Below, piece after piece: positions 36,708-48,282 of a DNA stretch of 64,000 nt (its first letter is position 1; each line of letters starts with the position of its first letter). Source of the stretch: Bilabrum cf. latius (taxonomy: Eukaryota > Bigyra: Bicosoecida > Bigyra > Bicosoecida); contig OZ237766.1 of assembly GCA_965178125.1 (NCBI GenBank), positions 434,001 through 498,000 on the forward strand, in the 5' to 3' direction. The translations under genes and the position numbers were made by a program. Below the pieces are notes generated by a model. It ran no database searches, was not told the origin of the DNA, and saw only the letters and a program-made list of their open reading frames with translations.

Positions 36708-38069
36708 TCATAATAAGCTCTCCTTGTCCTCCTCCTCAAGTTCCATCGGTACCACCATGGAAGGTACCATGGCTCGAAATACAGCGGCCGCTAGTCCCAA
36801 AGCAATCGTGGCCCCAACAACCGCAAAGGTGCTTGTCACGGCATTTACCCAGCCATCATCAATTGGGGCCACCTCAACCTGGTCCTCGTGCTGCCCGTTA
36901 GGCAACATCCTTCCCGCCATGGGCTGCAACACGGCATTGGCTGTGCCCGCTGCCTCATTCGGAGTCGTACTAGGCGCCGGTAGGACTGCCTGGATGGCAC
37001 TGAACCTCATCCCAGGGGCATCCTACTCGGCCTGCTGGATGTAGGCTGCCAAGGCGGCGTCCACTGCCAGCTGCACCCGGCTGTTGCGGTCCTGCTCGCC
37101 TGTACCCACCGGTTGGTATCTCACGCAGTGACGAACCATGGTTCGGCGCGCAGCGGCAAATGCAATTGACATCCACTTGTCGCGTTCTTTTTCGTGGAGT
37201 TTGGTGTACTTGGTGTACGCTGCCTCTGTTGTTGCGACTACGCTCGCCCTGCCCTTAGCGGCATGATGATCGCCATGATCGGCTCCTGCTAGGGTAGTCT
37301 CCCTCGCTTCTATAATAGCTTGGGCATCCGCTCGAATCGTGGATCGCTGCTAGGGCAACCACGTGGTGTCTTCATGGAGCTCAATCGCAGCCTAGCAAGC
37401 TGCTTTCACTCGTGGGTGAGTGGGCAACCAGTTCTCGATTGCTTCGGCGATGAGCTTGGAACTCGACTAGGCCCATAAGTCTTGGACTAGTACGTTGAAT
37501 TCAGCGCTGTGTGATGTAGCGGCTACATGCAGACTGAGGGGGGAATCGGCACTCCCAGTTTGGGGCGAAGCTGCTCGACGCAGTGCTCGAAGTCTAGCTC
37601 GCTCTTGCTCTGCCTCCCAGTCTTGAAGCAGTCTCTCCCCGATCATTGTCTCCGCCACAATCACCTGTTTGGGAGAAAACGCTTGGTAATCGCCAATGAA
37701 CATGTCCAATGAGTCCATCATCTGCATGAATCCAGGGTGCACGACTTTATCCACGACGTCGTGCAGCTACTCGTTGTTCTGTTGGGAGCTTGATCCCAAC
37801 ATGGTCAGGTTCGACCCTCCACTCCCGGTGGGAAATACGTTAGACTGTGTTGCACCCACTAATTTGAGGCTGCAATTTTCCTGCGCTGTATTTCTCCCAC
37901 GCGTTCTTGGGAACTGCGAGGAAGTTTCCTCACCGATACCTGAACTTGTATTCAGGCTGGCGTCGAATAAGTCTCTGTAGTTCATCAGAAGTCGACGATG
38001 CGAATCTATTGATGCTGTTCCGCGCGCAAGCATATTTGCGCCGAAAGGTAGTATAGACTCTATGAGCAT
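36708..38069 (-). CDS. Membrane-anchored family protein, paralogue A (TAG=Gln)
   Basis: One exon of 453 codons if translation starts at the ATG at 38067-38069, ending at TGA 36708-36710. In-frame TAGs include 37767-37769, 37467-37469 and others near 37413, 37350 and 37044. The family motifs are EDTTWLPQQRSTI (the Q before QR is a TAG) and QPVGTGEQDRNSRV. One hydrophobic segment (about 36760-36850) lies near the C-terminus, followed by an acidic tail with EEEDKES. The preceding domain is helical and charged. Upstream of the chosen ATG the frame soon meets TGA, so the start is close to here unless a 5' exon exists. The family is not recognised. Confidence 0.7.
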
Positions 38070-38181
38070 GTGTAGGGGGCTTGTTGGCACCGCGCAATTC
38101 GTTCAGCGGAACCAGTAGAAAATTTGATCCGATCAATGTGGGCTCAATGCAATCAATGCGGGCAAGATCACGTACTCCGTT

Positions 38182-38190
38182 TAGTGCTCG
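38182..38190 (-). promoter_or_regulatory. CGAGCACTA motif upstream of paralogue A
   Basis: Identical to the 9-mer upstream of paralogue C and about 113 bp from the likely ATG. Confidence 0.3.
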
Positions 38191-38342
38191 TCGAAGCTGT
38201 CGCCCCTAGACAAGACACCGGACCGGACTCTGGATTTCACACCTCAGGCTGCAGTGCACGCACACCAAGCCAATCGCATCAAGCCAATCACGTGAACCGC
38301 TCGAAGGTATCATCACAATCACCAACTTCACCGCCGCCATCC

Positions 38343-39878
38343 TCACGCTGACCTGCTCCGTAGCGTGACCAGTGAATTCGAGCCGATCGTCACGGTCACG
38401 ACCCCATCCTCCATGATGTAGGGGCCTTCAGGCACCTCGAAGCTAGACTGTCCCAGGCTGCGCCATGCGTCAAACACCACTGGGGTGCCGGTGGGACTGC
38501 CACTGCCACCAGCAGTTGCAGCCTATGAATCACCCAGGGACACTGTTCCCTGGGCCAGCTCGGGCACCCTCACCTGGATGGTATACGAGGTGGGGGCGGG
38601 AGAGGATGAAATGGTCCCGTTCGCCATGCCCGTGGGGTTGACGATCGCGATGCCCCAGGTTCCATCCCCGTTGCGACCGACTCCCACATTGAAGCCTTCC
38701 TTTTTGCCGTACGTCCAGGTCATCTGGTCGCCACCCCCGGCACCGTAGGTCGCATTCGCCAGGCTCTGCCGCATTGTGGCTCCCAGGTCAAGCACGTTTG
38801 CGATCTGCCTCGCGTAGTGGAAGCCAGGGGTGAGAGTGTACAGGGGCCAGCCAGCAGCTGCGGCGGCATCCACCTCCTCTTGGTTCCGCAACGCGCGGCG
38901 CCCCCGGGTCATGCTGGTCCCCGCGACCTCGGTGAGGTTGGGCGTGGTGCCGTTCTTCCATGTGATGATCAGCCGCATCTCGTCCTGCCCGTGACGCGGG
39001 TCATGATCCTCCACGCCGATGAACCACACCCAGGTGGTGACACGGTGGTTAAGGTCGTTGAGGAGGCGAGCAGCGAGGGAGGCCCCGTGGAACTCGAACC
39101 CGTCGCTGAACCCGCCCGCCTCGGTCACCCAGTACTTTTTGTCCTGCTCGCCCTCGGCGTTCAGCGTCTCGTTCGCCCAGGTCTGCGTGGCGGCCATGTT
39201 ATAGGAATGCCCAGCGATGCCGTACAGGTCCCTCCAGCAGCCAGTCGAGTTCTTGCAGCCGAGCACGTGCGCGAGGCCGGTGCCGTCTTGGCTCGCCCAC
39301 TCGGGAGCGACGATTTCCACGTCCGGCAGGCCGAAGGCGGATAGGTTCTGGTGGATGATCTGCACCATGGTAGACACGTTTTGCGGCGTGATGGCCCCGG
39401 GCTCGTTTGCGATGCCAGTCACGTCGATCTAAGTGCCGTTCTTGTGCAAGTCACGGATGAACTCGGCCACTTCCATGGCTTGCTCGTTCGATACGTTGGA
39501 GCGAGCGCCGCCTGGTGCAAGCAGGAAGTTCTTAATCCCTCTCTTCCTGAACTCGGCTGCGAGCTCCGTCTGGACGTACTTCTCGTCAAATGTGAGGTCC
39601 GCCTTCGTTGGATCAGTGGGATTGGTCTCGCTCCACCAGAGCCGAATGGTGTTCGCGTGCAGCTCGTCAACAAGATGCGTGAATACTTGATCACGAATGG
39701 ACCCGAACTCGGTTTTGTTCATGATGTTTCCGCTGACCATGCTGTATCCAAAGCCTTCCCATTCTTGACGGGCTGCCTGGCCCGCTGTCACAGTCACAGG
39801 GTAGGGCCCGTAATCTGAAGCGGCAGCAGAAGCCGCAACATATGCTAAAATACAAATGTGTACGAGTTGGTTCCGCAT
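38343..39878 (-). CDS. Secreted GH30-like glycoside hydrolase (TAG=Gln)
   Basis: One exon of 511 codons, ATG 39876-39878 to TGA 38343-38345, with TAGs at 39429-39431 and 38523-38525. The start gives a signal peptide (MRNQLVHICILAYVAASAAA). The order of motifs fits clan GH-A family 30: GFG near residue 43, IRLWW near 79, the acid/base Glu in ANEPG (about E159), and the nucleophile Glu in WVTEAGGF (about E253). A C-terminal beta-rich domain follows. GH30 enzymes cleave beta-glucosyl, beta-1,6-galactan, xylan or related links; the substrate cannot be told here. The enzyme is likely lysosomal or secreted. Several NxT/NxS sites fit passage through the ER. Confidence 0.8.
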
Positions 39879-40524
39879 ACTGATAAGTTGCGAATGCGAA
39901 CGAAGTTGGATGACGCGTAGCAAGCAGTGAGTTGCACTTGCAGCCGCGGCCTGGGGTGTGCTCTTTGCGACGTTCGTGGCACGATTTAAAGACATCGCAT
40001 GAATTTCGCGTTACCGCTTCTACTTGCTCAATCGAGACACGCGGACCAACTCACCGCATTGCAAATTGCGAGCTTGTCGCGCCTTGCCCCGCCGCACACT
40101 TGAGCAAAGGACCTAACCTGATGCCAATCCCGGCTCGGCAACGCGGGAGAATTCCCCCCGCGCTACCGCCCCACGACCCAGCGCAAACACCCAATGCATG
40201 AAAGCAAAGGGCATTGCCTGGGCCCCTCTAACACACTCTATCTCCTCCCCACATCCACACTACACACCGCTTCCATCGACTCGCCCACGACGCATGCCGT
40301 ACCGCAACACGGCACCGCCCGGGCAGTCTATACATTCAACCACACCAACACCGATCCGCACCATTACCAGCTCAGGGCGAGAGGCAACCGTCATACCCGC
40401 ACACACTGCAGATCCCCGCCCCGCCAACATAGGGCGGATGCAAGAGACCCAATCACAGCGCGGCTCGCATGCCGCCACCCGGCCCAGAGCAGCACCTGCT
40501 CTCCCGCTCCGAGTCCTTTCTCGC
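39879..40524. other. Intergenic interval
   Basis: This holds the 5' region of the GH30 gene and the 3' flank of the eL20 gene. It is C-rich on the plus strand. No coding or RNA gene was recognised. Confidence 0.5.
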
Positions 40525-41385
40525 TCACGAGAAGTAGGTAGAGGGCCTGGAGGCCTTGAAGATCGTCTTGAACTTCTTGCTGGAGGGCTTGGGCACGCGG
40601 TGCGCCAGGGGGAACTTGATCTTGCCAGTCAGGAACTGCTTGACGTGGGGGCGGCGCACGGCGGCGGGGGCGGGGCCCTCTCCTCCCTCGATGGAGAACT
40701 TCTTGGCGGCGCGCTGGCCGGCGGGCACCACGCAAGTGTCCACGATCTGGATGGAGGAGAAGCGCACGCGGTGGCTACCGGCGAGCTCGTTGTACATCTT
40801 CTGCACGGCGTCGCACAGGTTGGTAGACCGGAACTCTTTGTACATGTTGTGGGTGCCGCTCCTGGAGTTGTAGCGGATGGTGATGCCGTAGTTCTTCACG
40901 GTGGTGGTCTTGCGCTCGCGGATCTCGTGCACGGACAGGATCTCGCCGGTGGAGCGCTTAAGCTTGGAGGTCTGGTGCAGGAAGTACCTGCAGGAGCGAG
41001 GGAGGGCATCGAGAAGTGAGGGGCGAAAGGAATGACTTGAAACACTGCCCAACAGGAAACTAAGGTACAAACACAGTAAATATATATGGTTGAACCAGTG
41101 GCTGCGCGAGATTTTCTCACCAGAAGCGGCTCTTCGCGTTCACGACGTTCTGTGCGAACAGACGCATCCTGAAGATCTGGGGGGCCGGGTCGTTGTCCGC
41201 GGCGAGTCCCTTCTTCTCATCGAAGTCCTCAGTGGCCTGCATTTGTAATGTGTGGGCAATGGGTCAAACAAAGGCAGCAAGTAACATGCACGAGCAACGC
41301 CATTTGCTATGCAAACGATGCGTTCGTTGCCCTTTGCTATACTCACGCGCTTGCGGCCGACAATCTCGTACAAGTGAAGAGGCAT
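40525..41385 (-). CDS. RPL18A: 60S ribosomal protein eL20 (L18a)
   Basis: Three exons on the minus strand: 41385-41347, 41236-41121 and 40987-40525, giving 205 codons and TGA at 40525-40527. Introns are GTGAG...GCAG. The product carries the eL20 landmarks RMRLFAQN, AKSRFW|YF across the second junction, GITIRYNSRSGTHNMYKEFR, SIQI and IKFPLAHRV. eL20 is a structural protein of the large ribosomal subunit. It has an Ala/Gly-rich insertion before VKQFLTGKIKF compared with animal proteins. All its Gln codons that I checked are CAG and none is TAG, unlike most genes around it. It shares its 5' region with the divergent STRAP gene. Confidence 0.95.
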
Positions 41386-41749
41386 GGTAATTAATTGACC
41401 GGGAAGCCCTGCGGTGCTCAAAACGATCCGAGGATAAGCAATACGAGTACAGCGCAACCAAACATGACGGCATGAACGGTTGGTAGTGCAATCGCAGCAA
41501 AAATCACTGCCCATACGTATCCGACAGCATTATCCACTGGAATATGGTAGAACAATACTACAAACAATGCATAGACAGGCGCAAAAGTTTTACTGTTGCA
41601 TACTCACTCGAAAAGGACACCTAGGATTGAGATGGTCGACTTGGTGGTTTGTGGCTGATCGGATCGGATGTAGTAACGTATTATTACCAACTAATTCTGG
41701 TATAATTGGCCAGATTGCACATTTGTTAACATCTTATACAACACAGATC
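41386..41749. promoter_or_regulatory. Shared 5' region of eL20 and STRAP
   Basis: This 364-bp gap separates two divergent housekeeping genes and must hold both promoters. No consensus element such as a TATA box can be assigned with confidence. Confidence 0.5.
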
Positions 41750-43089
41750 ATGGCTGGTGTTAGCTCTACAGATGATGTTATAGTACCGGTTATTTGCCCA
41801 GGGCACGATAGACCAGTGCGTGAGGTACATTTCAGCGGAGAGACTGAGGATGGCACGTTCATGGTTAGCGCGTGCTTAGATAGAAAGCCGTATCTCAGAG
41901 ACGGGGAGTCTGGAGATTGGATAGGGACATTTGAAGGGCACCGAGGAGCTGTTTGGGGCGCCAAAATAAACTCAGAGGCTACGCTTGTCGCAACGGCCAG
42001 TGCTGATTTCAGTGCTCGTCTTTGGAATGCTGTGGACGGCAAAGTTATTCAATCTTGGGATCATCCACATGTTGTAAAGTCATGTGATTTTGCCCCGGAC
42101 GGTACCGTTGTTGCGACAGGTTGCCGCGATGGGAAGTGCCGTGTGTTCAACGCCACCAAACCTGCAGCCACCGCCGAAGTATCGATAGACGCAGGCAGCG
42201 TGAGTCTTTCCATACTGTTTCCGAGCATTGAGTATCATTGCTGGTACCATATTATTGTGATAGAGTACTGGAAGCGTCGCTCTCTCTCGCGCTGCCGCAC
42301 ATGGTTGGCCGCTTGCACCGAGCACCAAGCGAACATCGAAACCCGCGCAACCCATACCGATTTCCATCTGCTGATCTACCGCAGGAAGTAACCGCCGTCG
42401 CCTTCAACCCCAGCCTGCCCTCGGAAATCCTAGTAGGCACAGAGGAGGGCCTCAAGTGCTACAGTGCCAGGGCAGGCACACCCACCAGGACGGTGGACCT
42501 CGGTGCAGCCTCTGGCAAAACCGGAAGCAGCACGACCGACGCCGGAGAGGATGACAGCGGCGATGACTTGCTGCGTGTGCGCGATCTCACGGTGGCCCGT
42601 GTGGCTACTGGCTCGGCGAGCAAAACGAGCAAGGGTGCGAGCAAGTCCGGGGAAGGCGAAGGGGAGGGAAGCAGCAAAACTGACGGAAAGGAGTGGTGCG
42701 CCACAGTGTGCCATGGCAGACGGGTGTCCTTGTTCCGGTTATCGGACCTGAAGCTCCTGTGGAGCCACAGGATGGGTCGGCACCCGAGCGCAGATACGGC
42801 GAGCACGAGTCCCGACGGCGCGTACTTTGTGTTCTCTGGGGGGGAGGACTGTCTGGAGGTCGGTATCGCCAAGGCGAGCACGGGGCAGGTGCTCAAGTAC
42901 GAGGGTGGCCACCACGGGCCCGTCAGATGCGTGAGATTCAACCCCGGCGGGAGGCGGTTCACGTCTGCCTCCGAGGATGGCACTGTGAGGATTTGGCCCT
43001 ACAAGCCCGAGGCAGCGGAGCTGTACTTTGTGAAGGAGCAGGCCAGGATGGAGAAGGAGAAGGAAAAGGAGAAGGATGTTGCTGTGTGA
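41750..43089 (+). CDS. STRAP: WD40-repeat protein, STRAP/unrip homologue
   Basis: Two exons, 41750-42199 and 42385-43089, with a 185-nt intron (GTGAGT...ccgcag), giving 384 codons and TGA at 43087-43089. The N-terminal half matches STRAP closely: CPGHDRPVREVHFSG, ISACxDxKPxLRxGxxGDWIGTFxGHxGAVWGA and ADFSARLWNAVDG. The C-terminal half ends with the repeat GHHGPVRCVRFNPGGRRF..SEDGTVRIW. STRAP is a beta-propeller adaptor of the SMN complex (snRNP assembly) and in animals also binds TGF-beta receptors; a role in snRNP assembly is the likelier one in a protist. There is a Lys/Glu-rich tail and a low-complexity Ser/Gly/Lys insert around 42600-42690. There is no in-frame TAG. Confidence 0.9.
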
Positions 43090-44332
43090 TCCTCGCCGCA
43101 CGGTGCACAGCGACGTGGTCTCGAAGATGAAGATCAGCGGCCCAGTCCAGGAAACAGCTTTGGCATTTCAATTCGACTTCCTGTGCGCCAAAGTAAGCAA
43201 CCAGGTGATATCAAGTTATACATATGTCCATGGAGCCTCATGTTAGTGTTTACGGTCGCTGGCGGCGTACTCCATTCAGTGGCTTTGCGCTGTTCTCGAA
43301 ATCTTTTCTGCAGTGGCAGCAGCTGCAGATTACGACGTCTTGTACAAGGCAATCGTTGTTGGTTCGAGTAAAACTGGAAAATCTCAATTCGTTTCCATGA
43401 TCCGGGTATGTTGTCAAAATAAGTTGACTTAATTGAACCGTCGACAGCAGTTGCAGAATACGAGACTGTGCAAGAAGATATTGTGACTTCGCAGGATGGA
43501 TCCTTTTCCAAGGATTATACAGCGACAATTGGAGTTGATTTTTGTATTAGATAGCTGAAAGTTGCCAACTGCAATACGAAAGTGCAGGTTTGGGACACTG
43601 CAGGTAAGGCTACTGCGAGCACCGTGCATCATGCATGAGTCATCAGGGGTAAGGAATCCACTGGCAACTAGATCCAATTCACAGTTCCATATCATGTAAT
43701 CACCTTGTCCCGTAGGCCAGGAGAGGTTTGGAGCCATTGTGAAAGCGTGAGATTGGCTGATGCTTGCAACCGAAACAGGCAATCATTATGCTGCGAAAGA
43801 AAACGAATTTGCTCAATCCGATTGTCTCAATTGGCGCAGGTACTACCGCGGTGCAAGTTTGGCGTTCCTGCTGTACGACGTGACCAGCCAGGACTCGGCG
43901 AAAGCAGCAGCGGTGAAAGCCACTGAGATCCGGCAGAGGGGCGGGGATGACATCGTGCTCGTTTTGGTGGGCAACAAGACAGACCTCGAGGACGAGCGGG
44001 AGGTTTCGACGGAAGACGGGCAGAGTGCAGCCGATGAGATCGGCTGCCTCTTCTATGAGATGAGCTGCATGACCCAGGAAGGCGTCATGGAAGCATTCGA
44101 GGGGGCAGTGAAAGAGAGACTGACTAAGGACGGGAAGCTGGTCCCTGTTTTGGACGAAGACACATCAACGCATCCGGCCGAGAAATCAGAAGCAGAAGCA
44201 AGCACGGCTGAGTAGCTCGCCGGAGAAGGTGGTGCTGGAAGTGAAGCCGCTGACAAGGAGGGCATCATGGAAGCGATGAAGGCGGGGGGTGAGGCAGAGG
44301 AGGAGGAGCCCGAAGAACCGATGTTGATTTGA
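43090..44332 (+). CDS. Divergent Rab-like GTPase 1 (TAG=Gln)
   Basis: Exons: 5' UTR ending at 43192 with the A of the start codon, then 43314-43405 (starts TG|GCA), 43495-43603, 43716-43746 and 43840-44332; 241 codons, TGA 44330-44332. The intron splits the ATG after its A. The protein has GSSKTGKS in place of the usual Rab P-loop [38 protein letters not shown] and a G5-like MSC. In-frame TAGs are at 43552-43554 and 44213-44215. The C-terminus is a long acidic tail with no prenylatable Cys, so it probably does not sit in membranes like a typical Rab. The first exon begins within about 100 bp of the STRAP stop. Tandem paralogue of the next gene. Confidence 0.85.
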
Positions 44333-44793
44333 TGCTGGTGGGTTGGGATGCTTTAGTGTCATTGCCCCGATGCTAGTGGATGGTAGTGCTCCCAAGCCAT
44401 ATATTGGCAATATGCTCGCCCAGGCAGGAGCGAATATTGGGATATGCCTGCAAACAATTTGACTGCAGGATCTCGCTGATTGATGCGGGTAGATTGCTCT
44501 CACTGATCTGATCGATTTATCGCCAACTTTTGGGACGTCAATCGAGCCGGCCTCAGTCAACCATTGACGACAGCCAGGTGGCCGCGAGCGATGTTCGGAC
44601 GCTCAGAGGCGGCATTTGGGGGCAGTGGATGAGCAGAAGAGAGACGGATGCTTTAATGCCTGAGCTCCGCAACATGCACCTGTAAGAATGGGATGCTGCC
44701 AGTGGTTAATTTGCGAAGATGAAGATATGGTGTTGATGGTAAATTCTAGATCACTGTATTTCTAGTCCACGGGATTTATTTGTGTTATCTCGA
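44333..44793. other. Intergenic interval plus 5' UTR of Rab-like 2
   Basis: No coding frame was recognised. It contains TAGTGCTCC at about 44383-44391. The 5' UTR exon of the next gene ends at 44793. Confidence 0.5.
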
Positions 44794-46000
44794 GTGAGCA
44801 TTTATTTTGTAGAGCGCGTGTTCAAGTATTCTCACAGTTACTGGTTGAGATGCAAAGCATGCGATTTCTGCCAGTGGATCGCAGTGGCAGCAGCGGCCGG
44901 CTACGATGTTCTGCATAAGGCAATTATTGTTGGATCTAGCAAAACGGGAAAAACCCAGTTCATGTGTGGGTCCACTGTAAGCTCCCAGGGCTGCTGAGTG
45001 CATGCTAGCATTGACTCAAAAGCTTGCTTGGATCCGTTGATGCCGGTCTTCCCTATGCCACCGTGCACCAACAGGACGGCTCCTTTTCAAAGGAGCACCG
45101 AACAACAATCGGAATCGATTTCAGAATAAGGCAACTATGCGTAGCAGACTGCTCTGTAAAAGTCTAGATGTGGGACACAGCCGGTAAGTGGTAGATTGAA
45201 TTAGCTCCTACGCGCAGGATCAAGTAGTACTCCACTATTGTTCAGAAAAAGAGCCACGATGATGTTTATTTCGCAGGTCAAGAGAGATTCAGAGCAATCA
45301 TACGGTCGTGAGGCAACTGACAGCAGTACCATGCGTGTGTGGTGCTGGATGGTCCTTTCTGGCGCTCAACCCTCTTGTATAATGCATATACAAGCTAACG
45401 ATAAAACGACATGGAATGACTTATACCCGCAGGTACTACCGCGGAGCCCATATCGCATTCCTGCTGTACGACGTGACCAGCCAAGACTCTGCCTCTGCAG
45501 CCGTGGCAAAAGCCTCCGAGATTCGGGAGGCAGCTAGGGACGGGATCGTGCTCGTTTTGGTGGGGAACAAGATAGATCTCGAGGACGAGCGCGAGGTATC
45601 TACGGAAGACGGGCAGAACCTGGCCGATAAAATCGGCGCTCTGTTCTACGAGACGAGCTGCATGACCCAGGCAGGCGTGCAGCAGGCGCTGGAGGGGGCC
45701 ATAAGGAAGAGGCTGGTCCAGGACGGGAAGATCGACGAGGGCGATTCGCCTGCAGAGACGAAAGGAGCAAAGGATGAGGCATTCAAGTCGGAAGAGCCCG
45801 CTGGCGATGACGGTGCTGATGTGGGTGAGCCTTAGGGTGCCCCAGGCGAAGGCCCCAGCGGTGAGGGTGCTGACTCGGAGGCCGTCGAAGGAGCTGATGA
45901 ACGCGATGAGGCGGAGGGGCAAGTGGAGGCGAGCGGGGATGATGGCCAAGAAGAAGAAGGAGAAGAAGGAGAGGAAGCTTATGCGTCGCTGCCGATCTGA
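44793..46000 (+). CDS. Divergent Rab-like GTPase 2 (TAG=Gln)
   Basis: The start-codon A at 44793 is followed by exons 44885-44976, 45075-45183, 45277-45307 and 45433-46000; 266 codons, TGA 45998-46000. Coding exon lengths 92, 109 and 31 nt are identical to the previous gene, showing tandem duplication with conserved introns. Motifs are GSSKTGKT, TIGIDF, VKVQMWDTAGQERF (the Q before MWD is TAG 45165-45167), IIRSYYRGAH, NKIDLED and TSC. It carries a long Glu/Asp/Gly tail and no C-terminal Cys, and a second TAG (45833-45835) lies in the tail. The region between the P-loop and switch I differs from paralogue 1 (CGST versus SMIR). Confidence 0.85.
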
Positions 46001-46264
46001 TGTCCTGCCAGAAGCTGCCTCCGGGTTGCCCACGAAGGCTGCTCGCTCAATACCGCATCACTTGTCTTTCTATAGCTACCCTGCTCCATGGAATCTTTGC
46101 AAGCAACATGCCGATTATATTTTTCGGGAGGGAGTGCTCCAAGACTTACCCGCACCCACAGACAGATCGGATAATCGATTCGGATTCTGAGAGTCTCATC
46201 GAATGTTCATCGCTTCCGCCCAAGAAGGCAAAGATCCGCAATACCTGTGTCGTAAAATAGAAAT

Positions 46265-48282
46265 ATGCGGCTTGTATCCGTAGTATGGTCAAGCATTATG
46301 CTGTCTGCGTTTCCAGCGCGTGCACAAAAAGCTTCCGGCGAGCGGCCAAATATAGTATTTGTCATGGCTGACGATCTTGATTTCGATTACAAACAAGATC
46401 GCCTGGCTATCATGCCCAACCTCAAGAAGCATTGGGCGGATGCTGGAGTTTAGTTTGTAAATCATGTTGCAGCTTAGCCTGTATGCGGCCCAAGCAGGTC
46501 AAGTCTTCTCGCGGGACGATATCCTCACAATACTGGATACAAGGCAAACGGCGACAAAGACAGCGTGGAGCATTTTTCAGCCATACAGGTGAGCAATCCA
46601 GTTTGAAAGAATATAATCTTGCTTTTCTGCATGCACTGAACCTATACATCCGCTGACGTGCAAGCTTCGCAGAACAACACATTCGGCACCTGGCTTTCGG
46701 CGGCGGGCTATCACACCGCGTTTATGGGAAAATCCGTGAATGGCATGGAGACACACGTCTTTGCCGGATGGAGCCGATGGGGCGGGTTTGTATCCGGCCC
46801 CAAGACGTACAACTACTACAACGCGACGGAGTTTGAGGCTCGCTTCACCGGCCCGCGCAACCAGCAGCCAGGCGGCCCCGTGAAGCAAACGAACCACCTT
46901 GGTGTGCACCAGGCCGATTTCTTGCCCATCCAAGTGGAGAAAGAAGTAGAAATCGCGCTGCAAGACGGGAAGCCCTTCGCGCTCCACGTCACGCCCACCA
47001 TGGTCCACTGGGGCTCGTGCTATGGTCCCTGCGCTGATGGCACAAAGGACTGCCTTAACAGCACTGACCCGGCATTCGAGTGGAACATCCCGAAGTGGAA
47101 CAATACGCCCGGGCACATCAGTTTCCCGTGCGACCCCTGCCCCTCCCTCCGAACCGAGCATTTGTTCGAGCACTTGCCCGTGCCACACCTCCCTTCCTGG
47201 AATTCCAGTGCGGAAGGAGGCATGTCGGCTTGGATGGACCAAAAGCCATACCTGTCGCCGCAGCAGGCCTACCGGTAGGACATGTGCTACAGGAACCGTT
47301 CTAGCTCCGCTGTCGATCTCGATGACATGCTCGGTTCCATCGTGCGGATTCTGGAGGGCAAAGGTGTGATGAACAACACGATCCTCATATTCACGAGCGA
47401 CAGTGAGTCCGACGTTCGTCCAATTGAAGCCAGGAGTGCATGCATAAAGGTTAACTACGATATGAACAACCCTTTGCATTCGCGACTACTAGAAGTCCCG
47501 GCCCAGTCGTAGCACAGTACCACCGTTTGTTCACAGCTGTACTCTCAATCCAAACCCATGCGCCATCACTCATTTGTTCCCTCGCAGACGGTTTCCACCT
47601 TGGGGAACACAAGCTGCCCTTCGGCAAGACAGAGCCGTACACCACTGACACTGCCCTGCCCCTGTACGTGAGCGGACCCGGGGTGGCGCAAGGCCAAGTC
47701 AGGCACCACCCCACCAACCACATGGATATCACCCGCACTCTCGTGGACATCGCTGGAGCCGTCGATCACGTGACCGGCCCGCCGCTAGATGGCAAGAGCT
47801 TCCTGCCCGCTCTCGGTCCCAGCCCCGTCCCAGCGAACACTTGGCGAACGTTCTCTTTCAGCGAGTTCTTCCAGTTCAACAACACCTGGGCCGCGATGCA
47901 CTTTCTGGACGAGGATGTGGCCAAAGCGGCGGAGGAACATGAGGCAGCCAGGGTGGCCAAAGGCAAGTCGGCACCGCCCCCCTCCCGCGCGAGGACCATC
48001 GGATATTCGCTCCACCGGTGGTGTACAAACGACACGGAAGTGTACCACATGGCGGATGGTGACCCGTGGCAGCTGCGGAACATCGGCGGAGAGAACACGA
48101 CCCCATTTGGCGCCCAGGTAAAAGATCGCAACATGGGCAAACTGGCGGCTCTCTCGAAGTGCTCGGGACAAGAGTGCTCCGATCCAGCCCCGCAGGTGGC
48201 TGTCTCTCCCCTGCAGTGCTATCAGATCCACAAGGGGTCCGAGGGACTGGATCCGTACGATCGGATCGGTTACAACCACTGA
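46265..48282 (+). CDS. Secreted type I sulfatase, GlcNAc-6-sulfatase-like (TAG=Gln)
   Basis: Three exons, 46265-46588, 46673-47402 and 47588-48282; 582 codons, TGA 48280-48282. A signal peptide (residues 1-20) is followed by NIVFVMADDLD with metal-binding Asp36/37. The catalytic signature CGPSRSSLLAGR has Cys74, the residue converted to formylglycine in this family. FTSDNGFHLGEH is rebuilt across the second intron. TAGs encode Gln63 and Gln71, just before the active site, and one more at about 47276. The motif order and the SDNG.H.G block are closest to N-acetylglucosamine-6-sulfatase and related enzymes that remove sulfate from glycosaminoglycans. It is convergent with a heparanase-like gene 266 bp away. 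The exact substrate is inferred, not shown. Confidence 0.85.

Noticed and set aside
38817-39344. Plus-strand open frame opposite the GH30 gene
   Set aside because: It is a shadow of the GH30 coding frame, and the catalytic motifs are on the minus strand.
45277-45304. Donor after ATACG in exon 4 of the second Rab-like gene
   Set aside because: The donor three bases downstream (GTGAGG at 45308) matches the consensus and gives the same 31-nt exon length as both other Rabs.
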